Origin: Luzula sylvatica
Lineage: Eukaryota > Streptophyta > Magnoliopsida > Poales > Juncaceae
Direction: 5' to 3'
Assembly (NCBI GenBank): GCA_946800325.1
Contig: OX326957.1
Location: 54,493,798-54,557,797 of the forward strand
Length of the DNA: 64,000 nucleotides
Shown: piece by piece, positions 45,231 through 55,873 of the stretch
How the letters are laid out: each line of letters starts with the position of its first letter
Numbering within the stretch: the first letter of the stretch is position 1
The notes under the pieces: model-generated
Told to the model about the DNA's origin: nothing
Databases searched by the model: none
The model's input: the letters and a program-made list of their open reading frames with translations, nothing else
Translations under genes and position numbers: made by a program

Positions 45231-46619
45231 TGTCAAAATCAATATAATATTGCTAAAATATCTCGGAATCAATAAAATAACCAGAAATTATCCAAATTTT
45301 TTTGCTAGGGTCTTCTATTGTGATATGCAATTTTAATGATTGCAGCGACTAATGTGCAAGTTTACAGATTTTGGGGTTTTTTATGTCAGATTGTGGTGGA
45401 TGATGTTCAACTTTAATGGTTTGTATGTTCAAAATTACAGATTATAGGGTCCTATATTTAAAATTACATGTTTTTGGGGCTGATATGATAAATTAATGAT
45501 TTGCAGGGACTGATATGCAAAATTACATATTGCAGGGTCTTTCTAGCTTATATATTTTTTTTGTTGTTGTAGTTTAACTGAAAGGTGCCGGGATATACAA
45601 GGATGGCCATAATTGGCCAGTCAACATTCAGTTGGTACAAGGACTGCATGACTGGTACGTGGCAATTTGAACGAGTTTAAGAGTTGATATCGCTGAAATT
45701 ATAGGTAATTTTCGTTGCAATTTTTTTGAAATGTTTTGTTGAACTTGTGATGAAGTTTTCTTTTGTTTAACTTGCCTCTTTCAATAATTTAAGGGTTGAT
45801 TTGGATTGCGCTGGAATAATGACCTAATTCACAATTTGTGCTGGAATAATGACCTAACTCACAACTTACCTCTTTCAATTCGTTTATTCTGGATTTCACC
45901 TATATGTGATTCCGGGCTGTTTTGTAAGTTCCACAATATTTCAAGGAATTGTAAATTTATAGCACTGTATGGACTTATTTGCGAGTTTTTAGTAATTCAG
46001 AGGGCTAATTTGCAATTAAATAACATTTCAGGATCAACTTGTAAGCCGGTATGAGCAATTTCATATTTCTAAAGGAGTTTCTTATGACTGATTTCGCAGA
46101 GCTGGAGCAATTTCGATAGTGAAGTGTATGAGCAATTTGGGTCGATGGTGGGGTGTAAACGGAGTGGATAACGCTCCAACCAAATAAATATACATTTAAT
46201 TATTTTTATTGATCTTTTTTTATGGTTAAGAAATGTTTATTGTTATTTCTTGTTTTTTATGAGATCTTGTGGTGATAGGTTGATATGTAAAATTGCAAAA
46301 ATGTAGGGTCCATTTTCATATATTTAGGTAAGAAAGGGTTTGTCTGGGAAATGTCCTCTACATGTTTAGTTTTAACTTTTAAGTTTACGGGCATGTTTGA
46401 TTTGGCGGATTAGGATGATTTGTATTTGGATATCTATGATTTCAAATACAATTCATTGTTTGATTTGGTGATGGATTTGGTGTATTTTGATGAAATAATG
46501 AATTTGAAGGTATATATTGAAATACACAAAATAATTGGTATTCCATATACATGGATATAGATATCCATGTATTTTATTATAATATTATTTTTTCAAATTA
46601 TATTCATAAATAATAATTA
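45231..46619. other. intergenic, degenerate low-copy repeats
   Basis: Repeated imperfect phrases of the type CAGGGACTGATATGCAAAATTACA (about 45350-45560) and GGGCTAATTTGCAATT (about 45930-46130). A tandem CTGGAATAATGACCTAATTCACAA is present twice at about 45810-45860. No gene is supported. This is probably internal sequence of the CCCGA-rich element to the left or an unrelated decayed repeat. Confidence 0.4.
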
Positions 46620-46652
46620 CTAGGACATTACCCGCGACTTCGCTACGGATTT
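46620..46652 (-). mobile_element. Helitron 3' terminus (minus strand)
   Basis: Read on the minus strand, CCGTAGCGAAGTCGCGGG is followed by TAATGTCCTAG and then T. The GC-rich hairpin, 7-nt spacer and CTAG-T end fit a Helitron 3' end. The GCGA/TCGC pair gives the core of the stem. The body would lie to the right. Confidence 0.6.
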
Positions 46653-47553
46653 TATCTAAAACAAAATATTATTAACTAACAAACTAAAAGGTTAAAATAG
46701 TAAATCGGAGAACATAAAATACAAAAGATTTAATACTTAAAAGCAATATATTGACCATAAAAATTATATAATAGCATAATGGTGTATTGATAATTGAAAT
46801 TGATATATTGACATCGGTAATAAAAATATTGACACTAGAAATGATATATTATTTTTGAAAAATTGTATATTGATATTGAAAATAATACGATAATAATGAA
46901 AAATATAAATTGATCTTGAAATGATATATTAATATTGAAAATGGTTGACGTCAAAAACTATACATTGATTGGGGAAGATTATATTTTGTCCCTAACCGAA
47001 CATAATAATATAGATTATATTATGTTAGAATACGAAAAGAATATTAAAAAAAAAATGTTATTCGGCCGGTTCACTTTAACCGGTTTTAAAAATAGCAACA
47101 AACCCGAACCGAACAAAATAAGCCGAACAATAATAAATTTTCAGCAAAATCGAATCGAACCAAATGAACCGAAAACAGAACCGTATGAACTCCCCTACAT
47201 GGTAAAAAAATTCCCAACATATAATAATATAGATTCTATTATGTTAGATTTTATGATTTATTGTTCAGTATATATTATTTTTCAACATTAAATATTTAGT
47301 TTTTAGTTTTTTATATATCATTTTACAATACATATATTTTTCTTTATTGTACATTTTAAAGTTTTAAATGATGTTTGTATTGTATTAAAAATGGATTCAC
47401 CATAAAAAAATATTTTAAAAATAATTTTGATTTATTAAGTGAATGAAAAAAATCTCAAGTCTAAATTAGACCATAGTAAAGCCCGCCAAATTTTTTATCC
47501 AAAAATTTCAGAAATATTTGCACAAGGCAGAAAAAGTCCAAAAATTTCTCTTT
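46653..47553. other. AT-rich DNA with a CCGAAC-type repeat
   Basis: Probably the body of the Helitron: repeated TTGATATTGAAAATGATATATTG-like phrases (46780-46940). A stretch rich in CCGGTT, CCGAACCGAAC and GAACCGAAAAC (47060-47190) resembles a common plant repeat. No coding capacity is supported. Confidence 0.4.
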
Positions 47554-48338
47554 ATGTACCTCAAATATTTGCCTCCCACCGAAAATATTTCATTTTCAAA
47601 TCAAACTCCCTTCCTCTCTCGGATAACCCCCAGACCTCACCGCCTTTCTCTTCCCCTTCGTTCAAACCCTAAACCTAATTCCCACTTCAAGGTACGACGA
47701 TCCTTTAATTTCCTCCCCTATTTCCCTCGATATTTTCTCTGATTTTGTGGTTTCTCTTTGATTCGGGGTCATTTGATTGATTTCATTTAGATTTGGTCAA
47801 ATTGTTGGCTGATTTTGTACATTTTGTTTGATTTTGTAGTTTTTGCGATGGGAAGACCTAGGAAAGAGAGAGAGGGCTGTACACAGTTGGTCGTACTTCC
47901 CAAAAAGCTACACGAAAGAGAACCCGGAAGAGGCGAACGGAGTGAGCGAGAGGCGATTTCGACGGTGGGGGATTTCCTGCTCATCCATCAAGTTTCGTAC
48001 GTCACAGGTACTTTTCTACTCGTCTATGAAGCTCGATAGGTAACTGGTACAAGGTAGAAATAGTGGCTGACGATTTTTTGCATTTTTTTTTGTTCTTTTT
48101 GCTCGATTGGTTTGCAGGATTGGTTGAACAAAACAAGATCCGAACACGTCAAAGTCCAGTTTGGCAACATTAGCACGGACCTGGTATAATCTTTTCTCGA
48201 AAAAGTTAATTGAAAATAAAATTTTATTATCTAATTTGTATTCAATTTCAGGTCATAGATCAAATCAGGGGATTGCTATGGGAGACTTCGTTGCTCGACT
48301 CTGAAGATGTGAATGACTGGCTTCGCGACAAACCCTAA
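47554..48338 (+). CDS. predicted four-exon gene, 152 residues, unrecognised
   Basis: Exons 47554-47691, 47840-48007, 48118-48183 and 48252-48338 have GT-AG borders and all join in phase 0. Exons 2-4 contain protein-like text (FLRWEDLGKRERAVHSW, DWLNKTRSEHVKVQFGNI, VIDQIRGLLWETSLLD) and end DWLRDKP before TAA. Exon 1 is less convincing: it contains the telo-box-like AAACCCTAAACC (about 47664), which is often in 5' leaders of translation-related genes, so translation could begin elsewhere. An alternative ATG at 47848 opens another frame that stops in exon 3. I do not recognise a family. Four consistent junctions argue for a real or only recently decayed gene. Confidence 0.45.
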
Positions 48339-49639
48339 CGACCAGACGCCTTCTCTTCTACTTTAATTTTTTTTGTTTATTCCATTTTTTATAATATTTC
48401 CAAGTTCTATTTGTACAGGTGGAGATATATACCCATTGAACATATATACCTGACGTGGATGTGCCGATACTCCACTGGTACGTGAAGATACGCCGTGACG
48501 GTAGCTCAAGGTATGTATGGATGCGTTGTCGAGCATACCTTCACCGACCCATCAACATGCCATAACTGGACTGGCGCTGACCCTTCCGCCTTCCCTCCAG
48601 TACCCTGCATCGCCACGGTTTAATTTGGGACTGAAGTGACTGGAGCTCGAGCTTGAACTCAATTTCTGGTCTTTGATGGATGAATTTGGGGGCTGAGGTG
48701 ACTGTCCTTCAGGTAATTTCATTCCTGTCCCAGGTTTAATTGTTATATGTTCGAGTATTTTAAAAATCAACACAAAAGGGATAATTCACGGATTATCGAA
48801 GAATTATATAGCACAATACTGGTACAGTGTGATATGTACCGGTACCGGTATTTTGTCAATTCGTGTTGAAAAATTCAACACGCACCCTCAAATTTTTTTC
48901 CTTATTATTGACTCATAGATGGAGTACGCATGGTAGAGATTAATTACACAATGTAAATACCTCACTGTTTAACAGCTATGTAATGTAAATACCCTGGCAT
49001 TATGACTAAATTACAAAAATGCCCCTCTATTGTTGTTAAATGTAGATAAGGGAGAAGATTGCTGCGTCGATTGCAATGTGCTGGTACTTGGCTTTTGATG
49101 GAATCGGATCCAAGGCTAACTACTTATTTCATAATTTCAATTTAATTAATAATTATATGCATACGAATTTTAATTAATTAATAAATATAGGAGGGGAAGC
49201 AGGGAAGAAGGCAGCAGGAGAAGTGTTGGCTTCTTTTCAATTCTGAACGAAGCAAAGTTTTCTTTATTTTTAAATTCTCAAAATATCATATATAACTCGA
49301 CAAAATTTAGGGTTTAATGACATATTATATTTGAAATGCTCTTTTTATATTTAATTCCTGGAAGCAGGAACGAAAGCATGATCCCGCAAAGAAGTTGAAT
49401 GTAAAAGTGAGACAAGTTGAAGTTTGTTATGTAAAGCATGAACCCTATAATATTGTTGTTACATGTAATTATAGTTGTATGGATGGTGTATATTTTCTTG
49501 GATTTTGGTTAATTTTTTTGTTAATCATTGTTTTATATTTAATTTTGTAATTTTAGATCTATATTTTGTATAATAATTATTGAATTTAGTATTAAAATGA
49601 AATGAAATTTTATATTTTAATATAATATTTTTATTTTTG
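48339..49639. other. intergenic, no gene recognised
   Basis: 48420-48780 is less AT-rich and may contain a 3' untranslated region of the 152-residue gene. A cluster of GGTACAGTGTGATATGTACC and GGTACCGGTA palindromic words sits at 48830-48850. The remainder is AT-rich without supported features. Confidence 0.35.
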
Positions 49640-50216
49640 TATAATAATATAATTATAAATATATATGATTTGTATAAATGTTGGCAAATGACTATTGGAT
49701 GCATTTGTAAATGTCGTTGATTTTTACATTGCAAGCATTTTGATATGTTGCCTATTCATACAAATACATTGCATTCTTTAAATGCTGCCAATTTTTATTA
49801 CCGAAGCATTAAAAAATGCTACAATTTTTTCAGGCCCATGTCAATTCTCATACATTTGTAAATGCTTTAATTGTTACAATCAGATGCATTTTTTGTTGCT
49901 GTTATTAGATATCTGTTAATGCTTTTATTTCTTAAAATTCAATGCATTTGAGCATTCGACAGCATTTGTAAATATATTATTTTTACCGTATTAACGACAT
50001 TACGAAATGCCCTCGATTTTCAATATAATTGATGACACAAAAATATATGCCGTCGATTTCACAATTACGTAGCATTACTTGAAATGCTTTTGTAGGAATA
50101 GAGGGCACCAGCTCGGACTGCATTTTCACCATATGCTGTCAAATGTAAATGACAGTATTAATACATGCATTCAACTGCATATGTGAATGCTTCGAAATGC
50201 CTGTATTATTGTAGTG
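49640..50216 (-). mobile_element. right end of a CACTA (EnSpm) element with subterminal repeats
   Basis: The stretch ends ATTGTAGTG at 50216, i.e. CACTACAATAATACAGG read inward on the minus strand, the canonical CACTA terminus. Behind it lie about a dozen short subterminal repeats in both orientations on the theme GCATTTGTAAATGC or ATGCATTT (49695-50200), as expected for transposase-binding subterminal regions. No second CACTACAA end and no transposase were found, so the element is truncated or its other end is unrecognised. Confidence 0.6.
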
Positions 50217-50303
50217 AAACTAAATTTTTGGAAAATCAAATGATTCGAAATCAAATGTTGTGAAATCTGAATTACCCGAAAATCAAAATAGTCACGACCC
50301 GAA

Positions 50304-50580
50304 TGACCCGAAAACCGAAACGACCCGAACCCGAACGACCCGAAAACCGAAACGACCCGAACCCGAACGACCCGAAAACCGAAACGACCCGAACCCGAAC
50401 GACCCGAAAACCGAAACGACCCGAACCCGAACGACCCGAAAACCGAAACGACCCGAACCCGAACGACCCGCGACCCGAACGACCCGCGACCCGAACGACC
50501 CGTAACCCGAACGACCCGTAACCCGAAACGACCCGACCCGAACCCGACCCGACCCGCCCGATTGCCACCTCTAGGTATAC
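50304..50580. repeat. CCCGA-rich tandem array, 32-bp unit, five copies
   Basis: Five almost perfect 32-bp units (50304-50463) start CGACCCGAAAACCGAAACGA (first base T in unit 1). Shorter CGACCCG(C/T)GACCCGAA units follow, and the array ends GATTGCCACCTCTAGG near 50575. The unit differs from that at 44983-45110 but has the same length and the same ACCCGA building blocks. Open frames on both strands are by-products. Confidence 0.75.
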
Positions 50581-50763
50581 CCAGAAAACATATAACAGAT
50601 TGGATAAACATACGGAGGATCCTTCTTAAAATATATTAAAAAGTTAGGGCTTTTTAGAAAATGGCACGACTTTTTCCATCCAATACGCTATCCTCGCTCA
50701 TCAGAATCGGAAAGCAAGTCATTTGTAATTTGTAAAGTGGAGACAAGGTACCCACCACCCAGA

Positions 50764-51853
50764 GGCTCCGTTTGGAAAGATGATAAGGTGGGTATAAATT
50801 TTTTGAGGGATAAGAAGTTATCTCTATTTATCCCTTAATTTTGGAACGGTATTTGGCAAAGGTGTATGGATAAATTTTGGGATAATATTGATATCAAAAT
50901 ATAATATATTGAAATGACCAAAATACCATTTTTCTTATAAATTTCAAATGAATATGTTAAAAAAATAAATAAAATAATATTATTAGGTTATATTATATTA
51001 TATTGTACAATATTATATAATATTAAATTATATAAAATTGTGATTGTATAATGTATTATGTTATATTATATAATATTATAATATAATGTATTAAATTATA
51101 TTATATAATATTATATTATAATATAATGTATTATATTATATTATATTATATTATATTATTCTATATTATATTATATTAAATATATTATAATATTTATATT
51201 ATATTATATTAATATCATATTACATCATATTATATTATATTATATTATATTATAGTATATTATAATAAATATATTATAATATTATATTAAATTATATTAT
51301 ATTATATTATAATGTATTATATTATATTATAATGTATTATATTATATTATATTATATTATAATGTATTATATTATATTATATTAAATTAGATTATATTAT
51401 AATGTATTATATTATATTATAATGTATTGTCTTATATTATATTATATTATATTATATTATATTATATTATATTATAATGTATTATATTATAGTATATTAT
51501 ATTATATTATGTTATATTATGTTAATATATTATATCATATAATGTATCATATCATATCATATTATATTATAATTTATTGTATTGTATTATATTATATTAT
51601 AATATAAATGTATTGTATTATATTATTTTATATTATATTATATTATATAATAATCATATATGTGTGAGGGTAGTTTGGTAAAAAGTTTGAGGGATATGTG
51701 AGGTATAGCCTTATCACCACTTTTTGTGGTGATAAGCTTATTCCTAACTTTTATTCCTATCCCATCTTATCCCTATTTATACTTGGTATGTTTGGCAAGG
51801 GATAGAGGGATAAGTTAGGTTATCCCCTCCTTATCCCTCATCCAAACGGGGGC
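50764..51853. mobile_element. Harbinger-like MITE containing a TTATA minisatellite
   Basis: The ends GGCTCCGTTTGGAAAGATGA and its diverged inverse (CTCATCCAAACGGGGGC) resemble Harbinger-type GGSCC-GTTTGG termini, with AGA on both sides (50761-50763, 51854-51856) as a possible 3-bp target duplication. Inner copies of GGGATAAG lie in both arms. The centre (about 50970-51660) is a long imperfect TTATA/TAATA array. No coding capacity. Confidence 0.65.
50970..51660. repeat. imperfect TTATA minisatellite
   Basis: Nearly pure A/T sequence of TTATA/ATTAT units with occasional G (AATGTATTATATTA as a longer unit). It expands the interior of the Harbinger-like element. An open frame of 61 codons here is a repeat artefact. 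Confidence 0.85.
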
Positions 51854-51856
51854 AGA

Positions 51857-52826
51857 AAGATTTAAAGAAGAGACATGGAAGTAGTGAGAGAAGAGTATGA
51901 ATACCTCCACGTACGGTGCCAACCTTAAACTTGCTAATTGAATTTTCTTAACAAACCAAAATAATTAACTGTGCAAATTCGAAAAACCCCAAATTAATCA
52001 AAAACCACCGAAAGTAGCAAATACCTACGTGTCTCATTAGTAGGAACTTTGTACAAAAATCAAGATAAATTATTGTTTTGTTCCTTTATGATTTTATTAC
52101 TAATTGTAGGCTTCTGAGCTTTAAATTTCAACTCCGGCATGTTGAGAACCCAAAACAACCCTTTCAGTGAGGGGTTAATTACTTTCTCCAATTTGAATTC
52201 GAATTCTATTCAATCTTGCAACTTTTCTATGTCAAGTTTATTTTTACATCAAATGATTCAATAAAAGCATCTGAATTGGGTTTAAAATTGCATCAATTTT
52301 GTGCAAATCAGGTTGGATTGACGAAATACCTGACGATGTGGTACATTTTGCATTGATCCCTCTAATTTATTAATGAAAAAAAATACACTTTTACCCCATG
52401 AACTTGTCCCAAATATCCAACTTGCCCCCTACTAAAATCTGCACATTTTTGTTGGTTCAAATTTCCGGTTGTTTGATTATCTCAAAAACAATGTCGATAT
52501 TACTAACAATTCTATCAAGTACAACATGTATGCGATATATGTACAAAATGCAAATAAGAAGATCAAGATAAACACAAGTAAAGATCAATCAAGAATAGTG
52601 AAGACACCAAAGATCAAGACGTCGAAGAATCGCGAAAATACACAAAGATCAAGACATCGAAGAATCACGAAATCAAGACATCGAAGATTCTGCAAGTTGG
52701 GATATCCTACAAATCACCAAAAAACTTATAGGTATCCCTAACCTTATTTATGAAATATTAAACTCAAAATAAGTCAGAGAAATCTATTCGGAATTCATCA
52801 AAAATAAGACAGACAAAAATAAGACT
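51857..52826. other. intergenic; right part is the possible start of an LTR-like unit
   Basis: 51857-52440 shows nothing recognisable. From about 52450 (TGTTGGTTCAAATTTCCGG) the composition changes. It includes three related GATCAAGACRTCGAAGAATC phrases (52610-52690), leading into the palindrome array and a TATA box. This could be the U3 part of an LTR, but no matching second LTR, primer-binding site or coding region was found. Confidence 0.35.
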
Positions 52827-53424
52827 TCCGTTATAACGAAATTCTATGTCCGTTGTAACAGAACTCCTCGTCTTACTCAAGAATGGCAGAAACCTGTATA
52901 GTCCGTTACAACGGATTAACCAGTCCGTTATAACGGACTTCCACCAAACGTTGTAACGGATGTTTCACCGTTACAATGCTAATTAATCAAAACTTGAAGA
53001 AAAGTCACAGAACTATGTCCGTTGTAACGGACATATCTGTCCGTTGTAACAGACCTTGAATTCACTTCAGTACACTACATTTCCTCTTCCTGTCCGTTGT
53101 AATGGATTAACCAATCCGTTGCAACGGAAAAGCTCTTATCGTTGTAACGGAGTGTTCTCCGTTATAACGGAAATTAAAACCAATCTGAAGTGAAATCATA
53201 GGATGATGTCCGTTATAACGGACTCTGTAGTTCGTTATAACGGACTCTGTAGTTCGTTATAACGGACTCTGTAGTTCGTTATAACGAGCTTCTTAATATT
53301 GTAGTCCGTTGTAACGGACATTCTTCCGTTGTAACGGACTTCGTAACAATTCGAATATATTGGCTGTAACGGCTAGTTTGACTTATGGTCCGTTGTAACA
53401 GACTACATGTCCATTGTAACGGAC
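52827..53424. repeat. array of about 21 CCGTT-RT-AACGG palindromes
   Basis: The motif GTCCGTTGTAACGGAC (or GTCCGTTATAACGGAC, a perfect 16-bp palindrome) occurs about 21 times, with changes mostly in the outer bases. Many copies come in pairs with starts 20-22 bp apart, followed by 40-70 bp of unrelated sequence; one stretch (53208-53285) is a 24-bp tandem repeat. Each palindrome holds two inverted AACGG cores, compatible with MYB-type recognition (CNGTTR, AACGG). The array ends about 40 bp before a TATA box. Confidence 0.85.
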
Positions 53425-53462
53425 TGTGTAGAAAAAATAAGTTAAGGAAAAGGTTTATGTGT

Positions 53463-53473
53463 TCTATAAATAG
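53463..53473 (+). promoter_or_regulatory. TATA box downstream of the palindrome array
   Basis: TCTATAAATAG is a strong TATA element. It is followed by a C/T-rich stretch (CTTCACTCATTTCTCTCACT) that looks like a transcription start and leader. The layout of repeated palindromes, TATA and leader is what a retrotransposon U3/R or a plant promoter would show. No coding sequence follows. Confidence 0.5.
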
Positions 53474-54321
53474 AACCCTTCACTCATTTCTCTCACTTAC
53501 TTCATCCATCATATTTTCACATTCAAAAGAGAGAAACCTTGCTAAATAATTTGAGCTTATAATCATATTTTCTACTAAATTCATACATTTATAGATGAAA
53601 ATGAAACATTTTAGAAGTTATATACGTTATGAGCATATTTTATCAAATATTTTGGTAATAAAACATGGAAATTAAGTATTAAATAATCACAAAATTTATG
53701 TTATAATATTTATATTAAATAATTCTCGATAAAATTACTTTAACGTGTATTTTGTGTTTAATTTAGGGTAAAAGACAAAATTTCACAAATTCAAACCCAT
53801 CACTGCATTCCTCTCTTCGAGACGAGCGATTTCGATATAAATTTCATGTAATTTGGTGGAAGGATGAGAAAATTACAACGATTTGAATATTATCCGCAAT
53901 ATTACCGATATCTCGCCGCAATTTCCGCAATATCGCAAAAACGCTATTTGCCGCAATATTTCATTGCGAAATTGCGATTCTAAATCTCAGGCCGCAATAT
54001 CCGCAATATCGCCGCAATTTTAAACACTGGTACTAACTAGGATTAAATAGTGCTAATAACATGCTTAACATTTTTGTAGGTTCTCGCAATACGCACTTTA
54101 ATATAATTGAGGAACGTCGATTTTGAAAATTTGGAGGGGTCAAATTGTAAAAAAATAATCTTAACGGGTCATCAGGTTCTCGCAATACGCACTAGAATCA
54201 AATTATATTGGGGGTGAAAAAAGACCCAATTTTTTTTCCATATATACAAACATGAGATATAATTACAAGTTAATTCCTCAAATTCAAGATCTATTTACAA
54301 TCTTCCGAACAATTGAAATTA
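53474..54321. other. intergenic; GCCGCAATATC-rich patch near 53880-54030
   Basis: No gene. 53880-54030 is a patch of CCGCAATAT/GCCGCAATTT words ending CGCAATTTTAAACACTGG, perhaps a terminal part of a transposon. The phrase GGTTCTCGCAATACGCACT occurs twice (54079 and 54175). Confidence 0.4.
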
Positions 54322-54550
54322 GGCTTAATTTCTCCTATGTCCCTTCAAAAGCACGTAATATCAAATTTGTCCCTCTAAAATCGATAATATCATATTTATC
54401 CTTCTAAATCTCATTTTCTATCAAAATAATCCAAAGTCAATTTTTCTGTTAGATTTAACAAAAAACAAGTCAAAAGACGAGTTTACCCTTTAAAAAGCTC
54501 CATTCTGTGGAGAATCCTCTCGCTCTAGCTCCACATCTCCATTATTTTTT

Positions 54551-54551
<1 letters not shown>

Positions 54552-54618
<67 letters not shown>
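54552..54618. repeat. CT then AT compound microsatellite
   Basis: A pure CT run passes directly into a pure AT run inside the MULE. Confidence 0.9.
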
Positions 54619-54623
<5 letters not shown>

Positions 54624-54749
54624 TTCGTATCTCCGTTCTATTGATGTTAGTATGACCTACTAGATTTCCACACAGTATTAGATATTTCAAGTCATGAACA
54701 ACAATCAAAGAATTTCCAAGTCAAAAAAACTTTTATCTTTATTGTCCAC

Positions 54750-55000
54750 ACAACATTGAACAGTAAATCCACTGAACATCTCTTACAAGATTGCTCTTTC
54801 ACCAAACTGGTATGGAAAAAAATAGTAAGATTGTTGGGACTAAATATTGATCTAAATTCAATGAAGATAAATCTTTATATTTTATTTTATCTGGAGAAGT
54901 AGAAATACAGATAAAAGTGTTAAGCTCCATTTTCGTCTACTTGACTTGGAAAAAGAACCAGAAGTAGAAAGTCAGAGTTTGACTAATTTGATATTTAGAG
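54750..55000 (+). pseudogene. LINE zf-RVT relic inside the MULE
   Basis: One frame reads STEHLLQDCSFTKLVWKKIV (from about 54765), the zinc-binding H-x-C part that follows reverse transcriptase in plant LINEs. About 100 bp later a second phrase (KVLSSIFVYLTWKKNQK) fits the next part of the same protein. Stops and shifts separate them. This is a small captured or inserted retroelement fragment, not an active copy. Confidence 0.55.
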
Positions 55001-55758
55001 AGATGACCGATCTGCTGGATCCAGAGATTGATCGGAGGGGATCAAATCTTGGACTAGAATGATTTTGTCAACACGAGCTAAATGGTGTCACTATTTGATC
55101 GAATTGGAAGAATGAGAATGTCCTGCTGGAGAAAACGAGTGTTACTAGTTTGGGTCAATTGTGCTAATTTGAATTATATTGAATTGGGGTCAACTGACTC
55201 AATTGGATTTAGATTTAGATTAATATGTTAGTTTAGGAAGGAATTAGAGTTAATTAGTCAAGAATAAACATAGTAGAGCATAAACTTATTACAAAATTGA
55301 TTATAATAGAGCGGGAACAATTTCTCAATAAAGAAATTAAAGCAGCAAAAAACTTGGAAAAATTATTTGTAACAAGAGTTTTGGATAATAATGCAAAAAG
55401 TTTAATAGAAATCATAATCAATAGTCCCTAGTAAAAGGGCCAACAACTGCCCTGAAGTAGAGAGAGGGATTTTTGAATTATGATACTAGACTCAAAGGGT
55501 ATTTTGGTCCAATAATTTGAATTTCAATGATTTAATTAAGTTTAGAACTAAATGCCCTGTTTAATTTAACGATGACTCAATTATTTGGATAGATTCGATA
55601 TTAAGTAAGTTTTAAATGGATAAAAACGAAATGTTTTTTGTATTGAATGGATAAATTTGTTAGAAAATGGATTTTGAAAGGACAAATTTGATATTTGTAT
55701 TTTTAGAGGGACAAATATGATATTTTGAGTTTTTGCAGGGTCATACCTGAAATTGCCC

Positions 55759-55852
55759 CTTGAAATTAAAAAGCAACTCTTCAAACATAATCGAGAGCCT
55801 TTCTTCTTGAAATTAAAAAGCAGCTCTTCAAACATAATCGAGAGCCTTTCTT
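55759..55852. repeat. 47-bp tandem duplication at the MULE border
   Basis: Two copies of a 47-bp unit (CTTGAAATTAAAAAGCARCT and on to GAGAGCCTTTCTT) differ at one base. The first copy starts with the MULE's right target duplication. The unit lies in the 3' untranslated region of the J-domain gene. Confidence 0.8.
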
Positions 55853-55873
55853 CTTTTGCGATCCAGTTTCGAA

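Larger units (their letters stand above)
54322..55759. mobile_element. non-autonomous MULE, 1438 bp, with 9-bp target duplication
   Basis: The left end GGCTTAATTTCTCCTATGTC and the inverse of the right end (GGGGCAATTTCAGGTATGAC) form diverged TIRs of about 100 bp; inner blocks ATATCAAATTTGTCC and ATATCATATTT match well. A perfect 9-bp duplication TTGAAATTA flanks it (54313-54321 and 55760-55768), the Mutator hallmark. The interior contains a CT/AT microsatellite, a LINE relic (54750-55000) and non-coding DNA; no transposase. The right end is about 115 bp from the stop codon of the J-domain gene. Confidence 0.8.

Noticed and set aside
44880..50580. One large element bounded by the two CCCGA-rich blocks
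   Set aside because: The outer words (GCTGGCAAAATCTGACC on the left; GATTGCCACCTCTAG on the right) are not inverted copies of each other with the CCCGA strand in the required orientation.
50171..50611. Gly/Arg/Val-rich minus frame and Pro/Arg-rich plus frames
   Set aside because: Both are translations of the CCCGA tandem array; unit length 32 is not a multiple of three, so each cycles through frames.
51422..51607. 61-codon Tyr/Ile frame
   Set aside because: Translation of the TTATA minisatellite.
52827..53424. CRISPR-like look of regularly repeated palindromes with unique spacers
   Set aside because: Spacing is irregular and paired, repeats are degenerate, no cas genes exist and the DNA is plant nuclear.
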